Assembly (NCBI GenBank): GCA_030407315.1
Contig: JALQPE010000107.1
Coordinates: 62,001-126,000 of the forward strand
Direction of reading: 5' to 3'
DNA from: Asparagopsis taxiformis
Lineage: Eukaryota > Rhodophyta > Florideophyceae > Bonnemaisoniales > Bonnemaisoniaceae
Length of the DNA: 64,000 bases
Shown: positions 1 to 9,716 of the stretch, one piece after another
Layout of the letters: the number at the start of each line of letters is the position of its first letter
Numbering within the stretch: the stretch's first letter is position 1
Notes under the pieces: model-generated
Told to the model about the DNA's origin: nothing
The model's input: only the letters and a program-made list of their open reading frames with translations
Databases searched by the model: none
Program-made: the position numbers and the translations under genes

Positions 1-2754
1 CAAACAGACGTGGCTGAAATACGCTCCACGAAGCCAGAACCCATCAGCCGCGCTTGCCATCAGAAAGTACGATCTTCCAGGTGGGAAATCGGAATCATTG
101 ATGACCACCGGTAGGTCTGTGTGCAAGTCTTGATCTGGAGCACCATCAGAGGTCAGCAAAAGACGTAAACCGGTTTTAGGAAAGGCCACAGGCTCATGGA
201 TTCCTAGGCCCAAGTACATTAGCTCGGCACAGATTGCTTTGCCGACCTCGAGAATCATCTTGTTCTTGAATTGATGTTCATCCATCTGCTCGAGATCGTC
301 GCAAATCTTCTTCCTTGAGATAGAGAACCTTCCCAAACGAGAGGCCTGTTGCTCTGCTGTTACCTCACCCTTGTTTCGAATCTGATGCCAGGGATCATTG
401 GAACTGTCTTCAGCAGAAGAATGAACAGGTTTGAACTTCTGGGCGTAGAACGTGAACAGTTCATGTGCTGCGTTGCCCACAGTCGAAGAACGGAAGATAC
501 CACTGAGTACATGGGCACCCAAGAGATTGAGAGTTGACCTAGCTGTTGCAAAGAACTTCTCTGCACAGCAAGCTGGACCACTGCACGCTATACAATTCAT
601 ATCGGCAGCAGCTGCACTCAAAATCTCCTGTCGGATTGTTTCGTACAGCTTGCTGTCGATATAGTACTTGACCCTAGAGTCTGACGGTATGGTGTTCGGG
701 AGAATATCCATAATCCGTTCATCGACTACCCTGTCGGGGAGGGGATTTTCCTGCTCATCGCTGAACAATGGAATCTCCTCGGTTGAACGTTTCACCGTAC
801 GGTTAGCTTCCAGTCTTCCGCGCTTCGGAAGGGGCTCTTCGGACTCTTCTTCTACCTCCGACTCTGCCTGACTGTCGCCGCCAACCCGTAGACTCTCCGT
901 TCTCTGCCGTTTCGACCTGCGAAGTGTCTCGACTGGCTCATTCACCGCAAGCGGTGGTGCATTGAGAGGGAGACGGAGGAGAACAGATCCCAATTGCTTC
1001 TCAGAACCTGCCACAGTGGCATCAGGGGTTCCTTGAGCCTGCTCAACTGCAGGAACGGAAGTGGCAGGAGCAGGAGGGGTAGCAGGAGGGGTGGAAGGGG
1101 CGGGAACGGAAGCGGCAGGAGGAGGGGTAGCAGGAGGGGTGGAAGGGGCGGGAACGGAAGTGGCAGGAGGAGGAGGGGTAGTAGGAGCAGGAGTAGAAGG
1201 GGTAGAAGGGGTAGAAGGGGTAGAAGGGGTAGAAGGGGTAGAAGGGGTAGAAGGTAGAAGGAGTAGAAGGGTAGAATGAGCACGAGGAGCAGGAGGGGTA
1301 GAAGGAGCAGGAGGGGTAGAAGGGGCAGGAGGAGTAGGACCAGAACGGGTAGAAGGGGTAGAAGGCTCATCTGATTGGGGCGTAGATGGCTTCGGCGCAT
1401 CTTCAGATGGCTGTTCATTGTGAACAATGACCCTTTGGTCTTCTTCCATGTCCACAACGCCCGTGGAAAAGCGAAGCTGCTCATACATTTCGTCGGAGAC
1501 GAGAGCATGCTTCGTACCGCTGTTATCGTCGGTATTGAAGTGCAGGAGGGTCTCCGCGATACTGTTCGCAATAACAGTCTCCTTTCCTGACCCAGTGTTC
1601 TTGAGCTCGGAGTAGAAATGGTCGAGCGGAGGCTCCATCATTTTGTGAGCAGCAACCGGCTCGGACATCTTGAACACTTCAATCAAAACACGAACGAAAG
1701 GATTACCAAATCCTCTTGTCGTCCTACTCAACTGACGCAGATCTCGCATGCGTGTCCAGAGAGCTGTTATGAGCAAGATGAACCTTTGCTGATACTCCGA
1801 GCCGCGACGGAAGTCTGCCATGAAAACGAGATCCATGTTGCAGCCATACATGTCTACGGACTGCTTGAAGACATCGTCGTTGATGTCACGGCCTTCTTTA
1901 ACGGCCCTTTCCTGTTCCGCAGCGAGAATTTCCTTGGTGAACATGCTCGGTACGGAACTCCAGAACTCAAGCGCTTTGTTGTTCACAGTCCGGAAGCCTT
2001 TCGCAGCAGTCACGTGCTTGTTGATGGCTTGGTAGCCCAGTTTCGATATCGACAACTGGCTGTCCATGATGACCTGAATGCACTTCCGATTCGGTTCACC
2101 CAACATGTCCTTGGTCGTGAGCAGTTGGACCACAGAACACACTCGGTCTGCCAAAGAAACAAGGGCAACATCATGCGTGAGTGTGTTTGCTTGAATGGAC
2201 AGCCCGAGTACTTCAAAAGGTGTGAAGTACTCATCGGAAACTTCTTCTGTCCCTGGGCGCCTGATCAAAGCCACATCGATGTTCCTGAATGACGCAGCAT
2301 ACGGATGTTGCCCTTCCGGGTCTTCACGAATGCACTTCTGGAGAGCCGCAACGCGATGGCCACCATCGATGTAGAACGTTTGAAGGGTGGGGGTTGTGCT
2401 GCCTTCACTGGGAAGGAGCATTTTGCAGGCAAGGATTCGGGAGATTGAGGAGGTGAATCCTTCCCTCAGGAACTTCTCCTTCAGCTCAAGCACTCTCCCT
2501 TCCCTAATATGACGAGAGAATAGGGGGGGTCTGTGCAAATCCAAGGGAGACAGCCTGTGGTCAGCTTTGGGACAGTCTGACAACTGAACCTCGGCGGTGA
2601 CAGAGTTATCGTGACCAGGGCTGCGAGAAGGGGCGCGAGAGCGAGAAGGGGCGCGAGAGCGAGAAGGGGCGCGAGAGCGAGCGGAGGCCCGACCGCGAGT
2701 CGAAGCGCGAGCAGGGGCGGGGGCAGAGGGTTTGGAGCGAGTGCGAGGAGCCAT
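1..2754 (-). CDS. ParB/Srx-like protein with Pro-rich linker and dioxygenase-like C-terminus, 3' end cut by window
   Basis: The frame is open for 918 codons from ATG at 2752-2754 to the window edge. An Arg/Ser-rich tail of APSRSR repeats covers roughly residues 20-45. A ParB/sulfiredoxin-like region follows, with the motif YIDGGHR near residue 126, the place of the ParB phosphate-binding loop. A low-complexity PSTP/PPA linker spans about 460-570 and a basic acidic-rich segment about 600-680. The C-terminal part matches the neighbouring gene at 4131-7655 block for block (VKYYIDSKL, SGIFRSST, RKKICDDLE, LHTDL near 878, ADGFW), so the two are paralogues. LHTD looks like the HxD iron site of 2OG-Fe(II) oxygenases; the distal His would lie beyond the window. 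Function unknown; DNA binding is plausible from the ParB resemblance. Confidence 0.75.
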   Translation of the reverse strand, partial: MAPRTRSKPSAPAPARASTRGRASARSRAPSRSRAPSRSRAPSRSPGHDNSVTAEVQLSDCPKADHRLSPLDLHRPPLFSRHIREGRVLELKEKFLREGFTSSISRILACKMLLPSEGSTTPTLQTFYIDGGHRVAALQKCIREDPEGQHPYAASFRNIDVALIRRPGTEEVSDEYFTPFEVLGLSIQANTLTHDVALVSLADRVCSVVQLLTTKDMLGEPNRKCIQVIMDSQLSISKLGYQAINKHVTAAKGFRTVNNKALEFWSSVPSMFTKEILAAEQERAVKEGRDINDDVFKQSVDMYGCNMDLVFMADFRRGSEYQQRFILLITALWTRMRDLRQLSRTTRGFGNPFVRVLIEVFKMSEPVAAHKMMEPPLDHFYSELKNTGSGKETVIANSIAETLLHFNTDDNSGTKHALVSDEMYEQLRFSTGVVDMEEDQRVIVHNEQPSEDAPKPSTPQSDEPSTPSTRSGPTPPAPSTPPAPSTPPAPRAHSTLLLLLPSTPSTPSTPSTPSTPSTPSTPAPTTPPPPATSVPAPSTPPATPPPAASVPAPSTPPATPPAPATSVPAVEQAQGTPDATVAGSEKQLGSVLLRLPLNAPPLAVNEPVETLRRSKRQRTESLRVGGDSQAESEVEEESEEPLPKRGRLEANRTVKRSTEEIPLFSDEQENPLPDRVVDERIMDILPNTIPSDSRVKYYIDSKLYETIRQEILSAAAADMNCIACSGPACCAEKFFATARSTLNLLGAHVLSGIFRSSTVGNAAHELFTFYAQKFKPVHSSAEDSSNDPWHQIRNKGEVTAEQQASRLGRFSISRKKICDDLEQMDEHQFKNKMILEVGKAICAELMYLGLGIHEPVAFPKTGLRLLLTSDGAPDQDLHTDLPVVINDSDFPPGRSYFLMASAADGFWLRGAYFSHVCL
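1040..1370 (-). repeat. Coding minisatellite (PSTP / PPAPST repeats)
   Basis: Short units of 9 to about 45 bp, in frame inside the ParB-like gene, encode Pro-Ser-Thr and Pro-Ala runs. Six identical PST units lie at about 1195-1250. The tract is likely a length-variable flexible linker between the ParB-like and C-terminal domains. Confidence 0.8.
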
Positions 2755-3189
2755 TGAAGGATGATGGAAAGCAGGAATGGAGAGAAGCTTGATTGAGTGT
2801 ACGACCCCGATAACGACGATACAGAGACGATTAAGATAGATTTATTTCGCTACTGCAGTCTGATAAAGGATCAAACGTGAACAATCCGTTTCAACTCTGA
2901 TTTCAATTTTTTGTTTATTTCTAGACCACTTGACTCAGATCAAGAGTAATACTCGAAATTCAGTTAATTTCTGCGGCCAAATACAATCGCTATACGACGA
3001 GTTCACACTCAAAGTGGCTAAACAGGTACGAGTTGGTCATGGTGATTACCCCAAAACCACTCAAGTAATAACTACATAATGCTGAAGTCACATACTTCCC
3101 AGCATTTTGCACCAACTCGTGGAGCTGATGCGTACATACCAAATGCATCTGTATTCAACATGAACCACGAATAAGTGGGCTTCGGCCAA
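2755..3189. other. Intergenic, probable promoter side of the first ParB-like gene
   Basis: No convincing ORF or RNA gene is seen. It separates the ATG of the minus-strand ParB-like gene from satellite array 1. The segment at 3095-3190 holds degenerate pieces of the array (GCACCAACTCG, TCGGCCAATG). Confidence 0.5.
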
Positions 3190-3815
3190 TGAGTGCACTG
3201 CACCTGGCTTGAGAAACTAGGAATAATACCCGGTATTATTTTGGCCTCCCAAACGCCAGGTGCACCAACGCCATTGGCCGGTGGTAGTTTGGACAACCTC
3301 GGCCAATGGGGTTGGTGCACTTGGTCTATACCGACCCAAAATAATACCGGGTATTATTTTGGCCTCCCAAACGCCAGGTGCACCAACGCCATTGGCCGAG
3401 GGTATCCGGACAACCTCGGCCAATGGGGTTGGTGCACTTGGTCTATACCGACCCAAAATAATACCGGGTATTATTTTGGCCTCCCAAACGCCAGGTGCAC
3501 CAACGCCATTGGCCGGTGGTAGTTTGGACAACCTCGGCCAATGGGGTTGGTGCACTTGGTCTATACCGACCCAAAATAATACCGGGTATTATTTTGGCCT
3601 CCCAAACGCCAGGTGCACCAACGCCATTGGCCGAGGGTATCCGGCTACCACCGGCCAATGGGGTTGGTGCACTTGGTCTATACCGACCCAAAATAATACC
3701 GGGTATTATTTTGGCCTCCCAAAAGCCAGGTGCACCAACGCCATTGGCCGGTGGTATTTGGACAACCCCGGCAATGGGGTTGGTGCACTTGGTCTACACC
3801 CACCCAACTTTATAC
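3190..3815. repeat. Satellite array 1: about five 117-118 bp units made of nested inverted repeats
   Basis: The core AATAATACC/GGTATTATT is centred at about 3231, 3349, 3466, 3584 and 3701, giving periods of 117-118 bp. Each core is an 11-bp inverted repeat around one central base. A second, larger inverted repeat in each unit pairs GTGCACCAACGCCATTGGCC with its near complement about 20 bases away. So every unit carries two dyads that could form cruciforms or bind dimeric proteins. The array lies about 440 bp upstream of the first ParB-like gene. Array 2 upstream of the second ParB-like gene shares the core and the GCCAGGTGC and CATTGGCC words. Confidence 0.9.
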
Positions 3816-4130
3816 CCGGCCAGACTCCTGTTCTCAGGAACTGAAAATTTTACCGGGGATAGTAAACGATGTATTATAATACCAGGTTTTACTATCTGCT
3901 ATCGTTTCTCGCATCTAATGAAGAGGTTTAGAATTTGCAGCTCTTGTAGCTAGAGCTTTCTGTGGAGAATAGCTTTCTGCATGTGGTGTTTGTTACATTT
4001 GTGAAGTTGATCTGACTATATAAAGAATCCATGCAGTATCTCTTTTATCATGTTCTATTGGAATTGTGTTTATTACTCTACGGATTCATACCCAACTAAG
4101 GCTTCAACACGGCTGGACAGATGCCCTTCA
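3816..4130. other. Spacer between array 1 and the second ParB-like gene
   Basis: No gene is seen. It contains decayed array material (TTTTACCGGGG near 3849) and a small inverted repeat, GATAGTAAA at about 3859 against TTTACTATC at about 3887. A TATATAAA string near 4018 lies on the plus strand but precedes no supported gene. Confidence 0.45.
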
Positions 4131-7100
4131 TCACTTCAATTTCGAATTGCCCTCCCAATGTCCAACGACATATTCTCCTTCTTCACTTTGATGCTGCTCA
4201 GTTTTGAGGAATATGTGAGATCGGATCGGGAACTTGTATTGAAGACCCTTATTGCTCTCAAATCCTTCCTCGTGGTGATAAACATCCCCTCGGCAGACAA
4301 GAACAGAATATGGTGGTACTTCACACCTCTTCATTGGAACTCTGTATAACTCTCTGTTGGGATGGGATAAACAGACATGACTGTAGGGTGCAAGCACGAG
4401 GCCGAATCCATCTGCGCCGCTTGACATCATGAAGTAGGATGGCGGAGAAGGGGGACTGTTAACTTCATCGATTCCCACTTCATAGTCTGTATGTCCAGCA
4501 CGAGGTTTAGTCCGCTCTCCAGTCAGCACTAAAGTAGTTCCAGTGCTGGGGAAGGCCATCGGGTCCTTCCCACTAGTCCTCAATTCCAAACATTCCGCAC
4601 AAATACCTAGACCGAGCTCAACAATCATCTTCTTCCGATAGAGATTATTATTGTTATCCTCGAGGTCATCACATAAGCTCTTCCGCTTTGTTATAAAGAT
4701 TCCTCTGCCCTTCTCACCTTCTTCATCAGAGTTTTTCCCATCCATCATAGCCATGCACCACGGTGTCCAGTCCGGATCTCTGCGGGTGTCACCGGATTCA
4801 GAGTTCTTCTTGGCATCCTCGAGACGTTCCTCAAACAACGCAGAAAAATGAAGGAGCAGTTCGTGGATCGCATCTGCAGTAGTAGAAGACTTGAATATTC
4901 CGTCCAGAATTGTAAACCCAACCAAGTCTATTTCATTTCGTTTCTCTCGGAAATAAGCCCTCGAGAGAAACTCAGCGGAAACATTTTGTGCCGAATAGGC
5001 ACTCGCTGCTGCTTCAGCGACCTCGGCTCGAAGCGTATCGACCAGTTTCCCATTCACATAGTATTTCATTCGACTGTCGGGATGAATGATAACAGGCAGT
5101 TTCGCTTCTATACCTTCCTCCACATCTTTGTCAGGGACATCATTTTGTTGCCTGTCCGAATACTGACCTCCTTGAACCGCGTGGACTGCAGCGTCTTTGC
5201 CGGATTGCAAATTTGCGTCTTCACGCATCTTTTGCTTCTTCTTCTGCCGCGGCCTGCTGGTATCCTCTCCCACCAGGTCAATAACCTCTTGAGGGGTGAC
5301 ATCCACCAATTTCCGTTTGGATCGTAGAATCATTGGCGGCGTCTCCGTATTCCTCGGCTTTGCCTTTAAGGGCACGAAACCACTGCTGTGCTTGGCTGTC
5401 ATCAACTTCCTAGGCGTAGAACTGGTAACAGGTGTTTCCGTGTCCTCCAGCTCAGGTAAAACAGGTAGGCCGACATCCGCTGTAGATAACATAGCGTCTC
5501 CAGTGCCATCACCCTGATTTCGTACACCTTTCATCGGGTCCTCCGTTGTCCTTCCAGAAGAATGTTCGGGACATTCTTCGCGGACATCTTTCGTTCCAGA
5601 CCCATCGCTCTTCCTAGATTCAGGACCTCCTTCACCATCTCGACCAGTTCTTGGATGACCAACTGACATATTCGCCGGCGACTTTCCACCCTGCTCTGGT
5701 CTGAGCGTGGCACTTCCGGCTGCCACTGGGCTAGGTGATTGTTGCAGGTCATTTTCATCACCGTGGTCATTTCTTCCTCGATTTGCACCAGCTGGTTCAA
5801 GCTCTGGAGTTCCTACGTTCTTCTGCAACACATCCCCAACTTCACAATCTCCAGGTTTCGAAGAATTGTTCTCGGTAGGCGCAGTAGGCACTGCGCGGTC
5901 CGTTGTAACCTGCTTTGCGCTTTCGGAATCTGCCGCTTTCCCTGTCGCCTCTTCACCAACCTGTGTTGCAGCACCGACCTCAGCGTTAACACGATCCGAT
6001 ATTTCCAGACTGCCCTGTGTCTGCTGTTGGGTAAGTACATTTGGACTCTGTACCACGTCCGAGCGATCAATGGCAGCATTTGAAGTATCACCATACGATG
6101 CGGATTGTTGTCGTGGTTGAGGTGCAGTATTCCCTTCCAAGGATTTTCGCCTAGTCCGCCTTTCCTGCACACCTATTTCAGGCGCGACGGAATGGTCGAG
6201 AGAGTCATCCGATAGAATTGGGCCGTTGAAAACCACATAACGGATTTCTTTCATCATAGACCGCGTCAATGCTGCACGTATACCTCTCCCAGTTGGTGCG
6301 TCGGAAGGATAGAAATCTTTGAGGACAGTCAAAATGCGATATCGTATGGTTTTTCGTGTTCGTCCACCTGGCTCCGGTACTTCATGTAACTTCCTGAAAC
6401 ATGGATGAGGTGAGGAATGCCAGGAGTTTTCTTTCCGTACAGCTTTCTCAAGTATGTCATATATTTCACACATGCTGTAGCACCACTTTTGCGCGCATGT
6501 CTTTAGACTTATACCACCATCTCCTTTCCTACGTTTCCACATCGTCCACATTGCAGTGAGCTCTAGAATGACAAGTTTGGTGTCCACCGAAGCTTTTCGA
6601 AACGCAGAAGCGAATAGGACGTCCACAGTGCATCCCTGCATATTCTTCGAGTCTGGCGGACTAGTTTCAGTTGCAAATCGACTTGGGATAGCTGACCAAT
6701 GTTCGAACGCCGGGTTATTTACGTCTCCGAAGCCCTGCGCAATCGAAACGTACTTCATCATGATTCCTTCCTGACAACCTGGAATGACCTTGTTCTCGAC
6801 TACAACTTTTGTGCACACATTTACCTTCGCCTTCATCAAGCCCTTCATCATCATGAACTTCATGACCGTACAGACGTGGTCAGCAATAGAAACTTCTATC
6901 ACGTCATGAGTCTTTTCGTTCAGCTTCTGCGATATTCGCATCACTTCAAGAGGATGAAACATTTCACGGGTTCCAGGTGGTCGGATGAAGTCAACGCTAA
7001 TGCTCCTCAGTCTCCATCGATCAGCAACTGTCGGTTTGTTTTCCACAATCGACTGCAAAGCGCTGATACGATGACCTCCATCAATGCACTGCAGTTTCTT

Positions 7101-7655
7101 CCGTCCGTCTGACCCCATTGTTTCACAGATGGTCATTCGGGTGCCAGTTTCCAGAAACCCCTCGGTAGATATTTTGCTGACCAGATCGCGCACTCTGGCC
7201 TCCTGCACAAGACGAGAAGTTGATTCCGGTTTGGCAACATCTAGCGGATTGATCATTTTAGGTTCAGTCCTGCATTCGACAATGTTGATGTCAATCCCCA
7301 TCACAGACTCTTCTGATGCTTCCATGCCAGCAGGACTCCCCTCGCCTTCACGGACGTTAGACCTCTCCCTGTTTTTCGATTTCACCGTCCCAGGAGTAGA
7401 TGGAAAGCGTAGAGTGTTTTTCCCAGATGGTGATATATCACCAAGGGTTTTTGCTGCCTCTATCATGGCAGCGTCTGCTCCCTGAATGGGTGTCTGGCTA
7501 TCTGCCGTCTCCCTTCCCGCTGCAGACGGAGTCCCTCCATCACCAGAACCTCCGGAGGGTGTTTTATCACCGCCTACCGTCGTTGCAAGTCTCTCTGCAA
7601 CGCTTTCGACGGTATCCTTTGGTTCCGCAGCGCGCTCAGTGTCGCTTCCGGCCAT
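4131..7655 (-). CDS. ParB/Srx-like protein with dioxygenase-like C-terminal domain (1174 aa)
   Basis: Intron-free gene starting at ATG 7653-7655. After an acidic, Thr/Ser-rich N-terminus comes a ParB/sulfiredoxin-like segment at about residues 125-260, with IDGGHRISALQ near 193. A helical region to about 450 is followed by a long disordered, charged middle (about 480-860). The C-terminal 200 residues show GHTDYE (about 1055), ADGFG, and CRGDVYHHEEGF (about 1122-1133) followed by FPIRSHIF. An HxD then a distal His in a GDxxHH context is the iron-site pattern of double-stranded beta-helix 2OG-Fe(II) oxygenases. Paralogous to the gene at 1-2754. It lies between two satellite arrays and downstream of the transposase gene on the same strand. 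A nucleic-acid-modifying or site-binding accessory of the transposon is inferred, not shown. Confidence 0.8.
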   Translation of the reverse strand: MAGSDTERAAEPKDTVESVAERLATTVGGDKTPSGGSGDGGTPSAAGRETADSQTPIQGADAAMIEAAKTLGDISPSGKNTLRFPSTPGTVKSKNRERSNVREGEGSPAGMEASEESVMGIDINIVECRTEPKMINPLDVAKPESTSRLVQEARVRDLVSKISTEGFLETGTRMTICETMGSDGRKKLQCIDGGHRISALQSIVENKPTVADRWRLRSISVDFIRPPGTREMFHPLEVMRISQKLNEKTHDVIEVSIADHVCTVMKFMMMKGLMKAKVNVCTKVVVENKVIPGCQEGIMMKYVSIAQGFGDVNNPAFEHWSAIPSRFATETSPPDSKNMQGCTVDVLFASAFRKASVDTKLVILELTAMWTMWKRRKGDGGISLKTCAQKWCYSMCEIYDILEKAVRKENSWHSSPHPCFRKLHEVPEPGGRTRKTIRYRILTVLKDFYPSDAPTGRGIRAALTRSMMKEIRYVVFNGPILSDDSLDHSVAPEIGVQERRTRRKSLEGNTAPQPRQQSASYGDTSNAAIDRSDVVQSPNVLTQQQTQGSLEISDRVNAEVGAATQVGEEATGKAADSESAKQVTTDRAVPTAPTENNSSKPGDCEVGDVLQKNVGTPELEPAGANRGRNDHGDENDLQQSPSPVAAGSATLRPEQGGKSPANMSVGHPRTGRDGEGGPESRKSDGSGTKDVREECPEHSSGRTTEDPMKGVRNQGDGTGDAMLSTADVGLPVLPELEDTETPVTSSTPRKLMTAKHSSGFVPLKAKPRNTETPPMILRSKRKLVDVTPQEVIDLVGEDTSRPRQKKKQKMREDANLQSGKDAAVHAVQGGQYSDRQQNDVPDKDVEEGIEAKLPVIIHPDSRMKYYVNGKLVDTLRAEVAEAAASAYSAQNVSAEFLSRAYFREKRNEIDLVGFTILDGIFKSSTTADAIHELLLHFSALFEERLEDAKKNSESGDTRRDPDWTPWCMAMMDGKNSDEEGEKGRGIFITKRKSLCDDLEDNNNNLYRKKMIVELGLGICAECLELRTSGKDPMAFPSTGTTLVLTGERTKPRAGHTDYEVGIDEVNSPPSPPSYFMMSSGADGFGLVLAPYSHVCLSHPNRELYRVPMKRCEVPPYSVLVCRGDVYHHEEGFESNKGLQYKFPIRSHIFLKTEQHQSEEGEYVVGHWEGNSKLK

Positions 7656-7913
7656 TGCAAAGATTTGGACGCGTAGAGAAGCCGTTCAGGATGACAAAGA
7701 CACCTTTTCTCTCCGACTACACGATCAAGAGATATTCCTCTTTCAAGGTGGTATTTGGCGGGAAACGATCTCCCTACACGTTTAAACGTGAAATATCAGT
7801 TATTGATTCACCTTCCACGCGCTCCAATTGTATTCGGCCATCTGTCATTCCTCGACGAAGGACTTCCCACACACAATTCCTTCGTTCCCAAAACCATCCC
7901 ATTGCCATGAATC

Positions 7914-9458
7914 ATAGTACTCCACTTGTCACTGGAGCCAGAAAACTATACCGGGTATTATTTTCCACTGCATTGGCCAGGTGCCGGCTCCCCATTGGCA
8001 GCAGACAGCAATCAGTCACAATACTCCACTTGTCACTGGAGCCAGAAAACTATACCGGGTATTATTTTCCACTGCATTGGCCAGGTGCCGGCTCCCCATT
8101 GGCAGCAGACAGCAATCAGTCACAATACTCCACTTGTCACTGGAGCCAGAAAACTATACCGGGTATTATTTTCCACTGCATTGGCCAGGTGCCGGCTCCC
8201 CATTGGCCAGCAGACAGCCATCAGTCACAATACTCCACTTGTCACTGGAGCCAGAAAACTATACCGGGTATTATTTTCCACTGCATTGGCCAGGTGCCGG
8301 CTCCCCATTGGCAGCAGACAGCAATCAGTCACAATACTCCACTTGTCACTGGAGCCAGAAAACTATACCGGGTATTATTTTCCACTGCATTGGCCAGGTG
8401 CCGGCTCCCCATTGGCAGCAGACAGCAATCAGTCACAATACTCCACTTGTCACTGGAGCCAGAAAACTATACCGGGTATTATTTTCCACTGCATTGGCCA
8501 GGTGCCGGCTCCCCATTGGCAGCAGACAGCCATCAGTCACAATACTCCACTTGTCACTGGAGCCAGAAAACTATACCGGGTATTATTTTCCACTGCATTG
8601 GCCAGGTGCCGGCTCCCCATTGGCAGCAGACAGCCATCAGTCACAATACTCCACTTGTCACTGGAGCCAGAAAACTATACCGGGTATTATTTTCCACTGC
8701 ATTGGCCAGGTGCCGGCTCCCCATTGGCAGCAGACAGCAATCAGTCACAATACTCCACTTGTCACTGGAGCCAGAAAACTATACCGGGTATTATTTTCCA
8801 CTGCATTGGCCAGGTGCCGGCTCCCCATTGGCAGCAGACAGCCATCAGTCACAATACTCCACTTGTCACTGGAGCCAGAAAACTATACCGGGTATTATTT
8901 TCCACTGCATTGGCCAGGTGCCGGCTCCCCATTGGCCAGCAGACAGCCATCAGTCACAATACTCCACTTGTCACTGGAGCCAGAAAACTATACCGGGTAT
9001 TATTTTCCACTGCATTGGCCAGGTGCCGGCTCCCCATTGGCAGCAGACAGCAATCAGTCACAATACTCCACTTGTCACTGGAGCCAGAAAACTATACCGG
9101 GTATTATTTTCCACTGCATTGGCCAGGTGCCGGCTCCCCATTGGCAGCAGACAGCAATCAGTCACAATACTCCACTTGTCACTGGAGCCAGAAAACTATA
9201 CCGGGTATTATTTTCCACTGCATTGGCCAGGTGCCGGCTCCCCATTGGCCAGCAGACAGCCATCAGTCACAATACTCCACTTGTCACTGGAGCCAGAAAA
9301 TTATACCGGGTATTATTTTCCACTGCATTGGCCAGGTGCCGGCTCCCCATTGGCAGCAGACAGCCATCAGTCACAATACTCCACTTGTCACTGGAGCCAG
9401 AAAATTATACCGGGTATTATTTTCCACTTCATTGGCCAGGTGCCAGCTCTCCATTGGA
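7914..9458. repeat. Satellite array 2: 15 head-to-tail units of 104-105 bp
   Basis: The string TATACCGGGTATTATTTTCC recurs starting at 7947, 8051, 8155, 8260, 8364, 8468, 8572, 8676, 8780, 8884, 8989, 9093, 9197, 9302 and 9406. Units differ mainly by an optional C (104 or 105 bp) and an A/C choice in CAGC(A/C)ATCAG. The last two carry ATTATACC instead of CTATACC, and the final unit is diverged. Near-identity points to recent homogenisation. Each unit also has CATTGGCCAGGTGCCGG and CCCCATTGGC, echoing array 1. It sits about 260 bp upstream of the ParB-like gene that starts at 7655. Confidence 0.95.
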
Positions 9459-9716
9459 TTATGCGAACTCAACTTTGTGGAACTAGGAGTCCTGCAACTC
9501 GCGGCTCCATCTCTAGTACCAATGGCATCATACGTACGTAAGTGCGTACGCTCTTCGCAAAACACACTTTATTTGTGCGCATGGAACAAAATCCCACACT
9601 ATTCTTCAAACGACATGTACAAATTTTGTATAGCATTTGTTGGAAGACTTGATCAGGACTGCTGCTAAATGAATTACGAAAGTTTACTGATGTATTAAAC
9701 ACTGTGCTGGAACACT

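Noticed and set aside
942..1571. Minus-strand Leu/Pro-rich frame
   Set aside because: It is an out-of-frame reading of the PSTP-coding minisatellite of the ParB-like gene.
3193..3953. Open frames on both strands across array 1
   Set aside because: Repeat artefacts from the 117-bp unit, which lacks stops in several frames.
7914..9458. Array 2 considered as a CRISPR array
   Set aside because: Whole units repeat with no unique spacers, and the context is eukaryotic.
7400..9668. Very long plus-strand open frames (up to 713 codons) across array 2
   Set aside because: They arise because the 104/105-bp unit has no stop in several frames; the same peptide recurs in three frames. No independent sign of coding.
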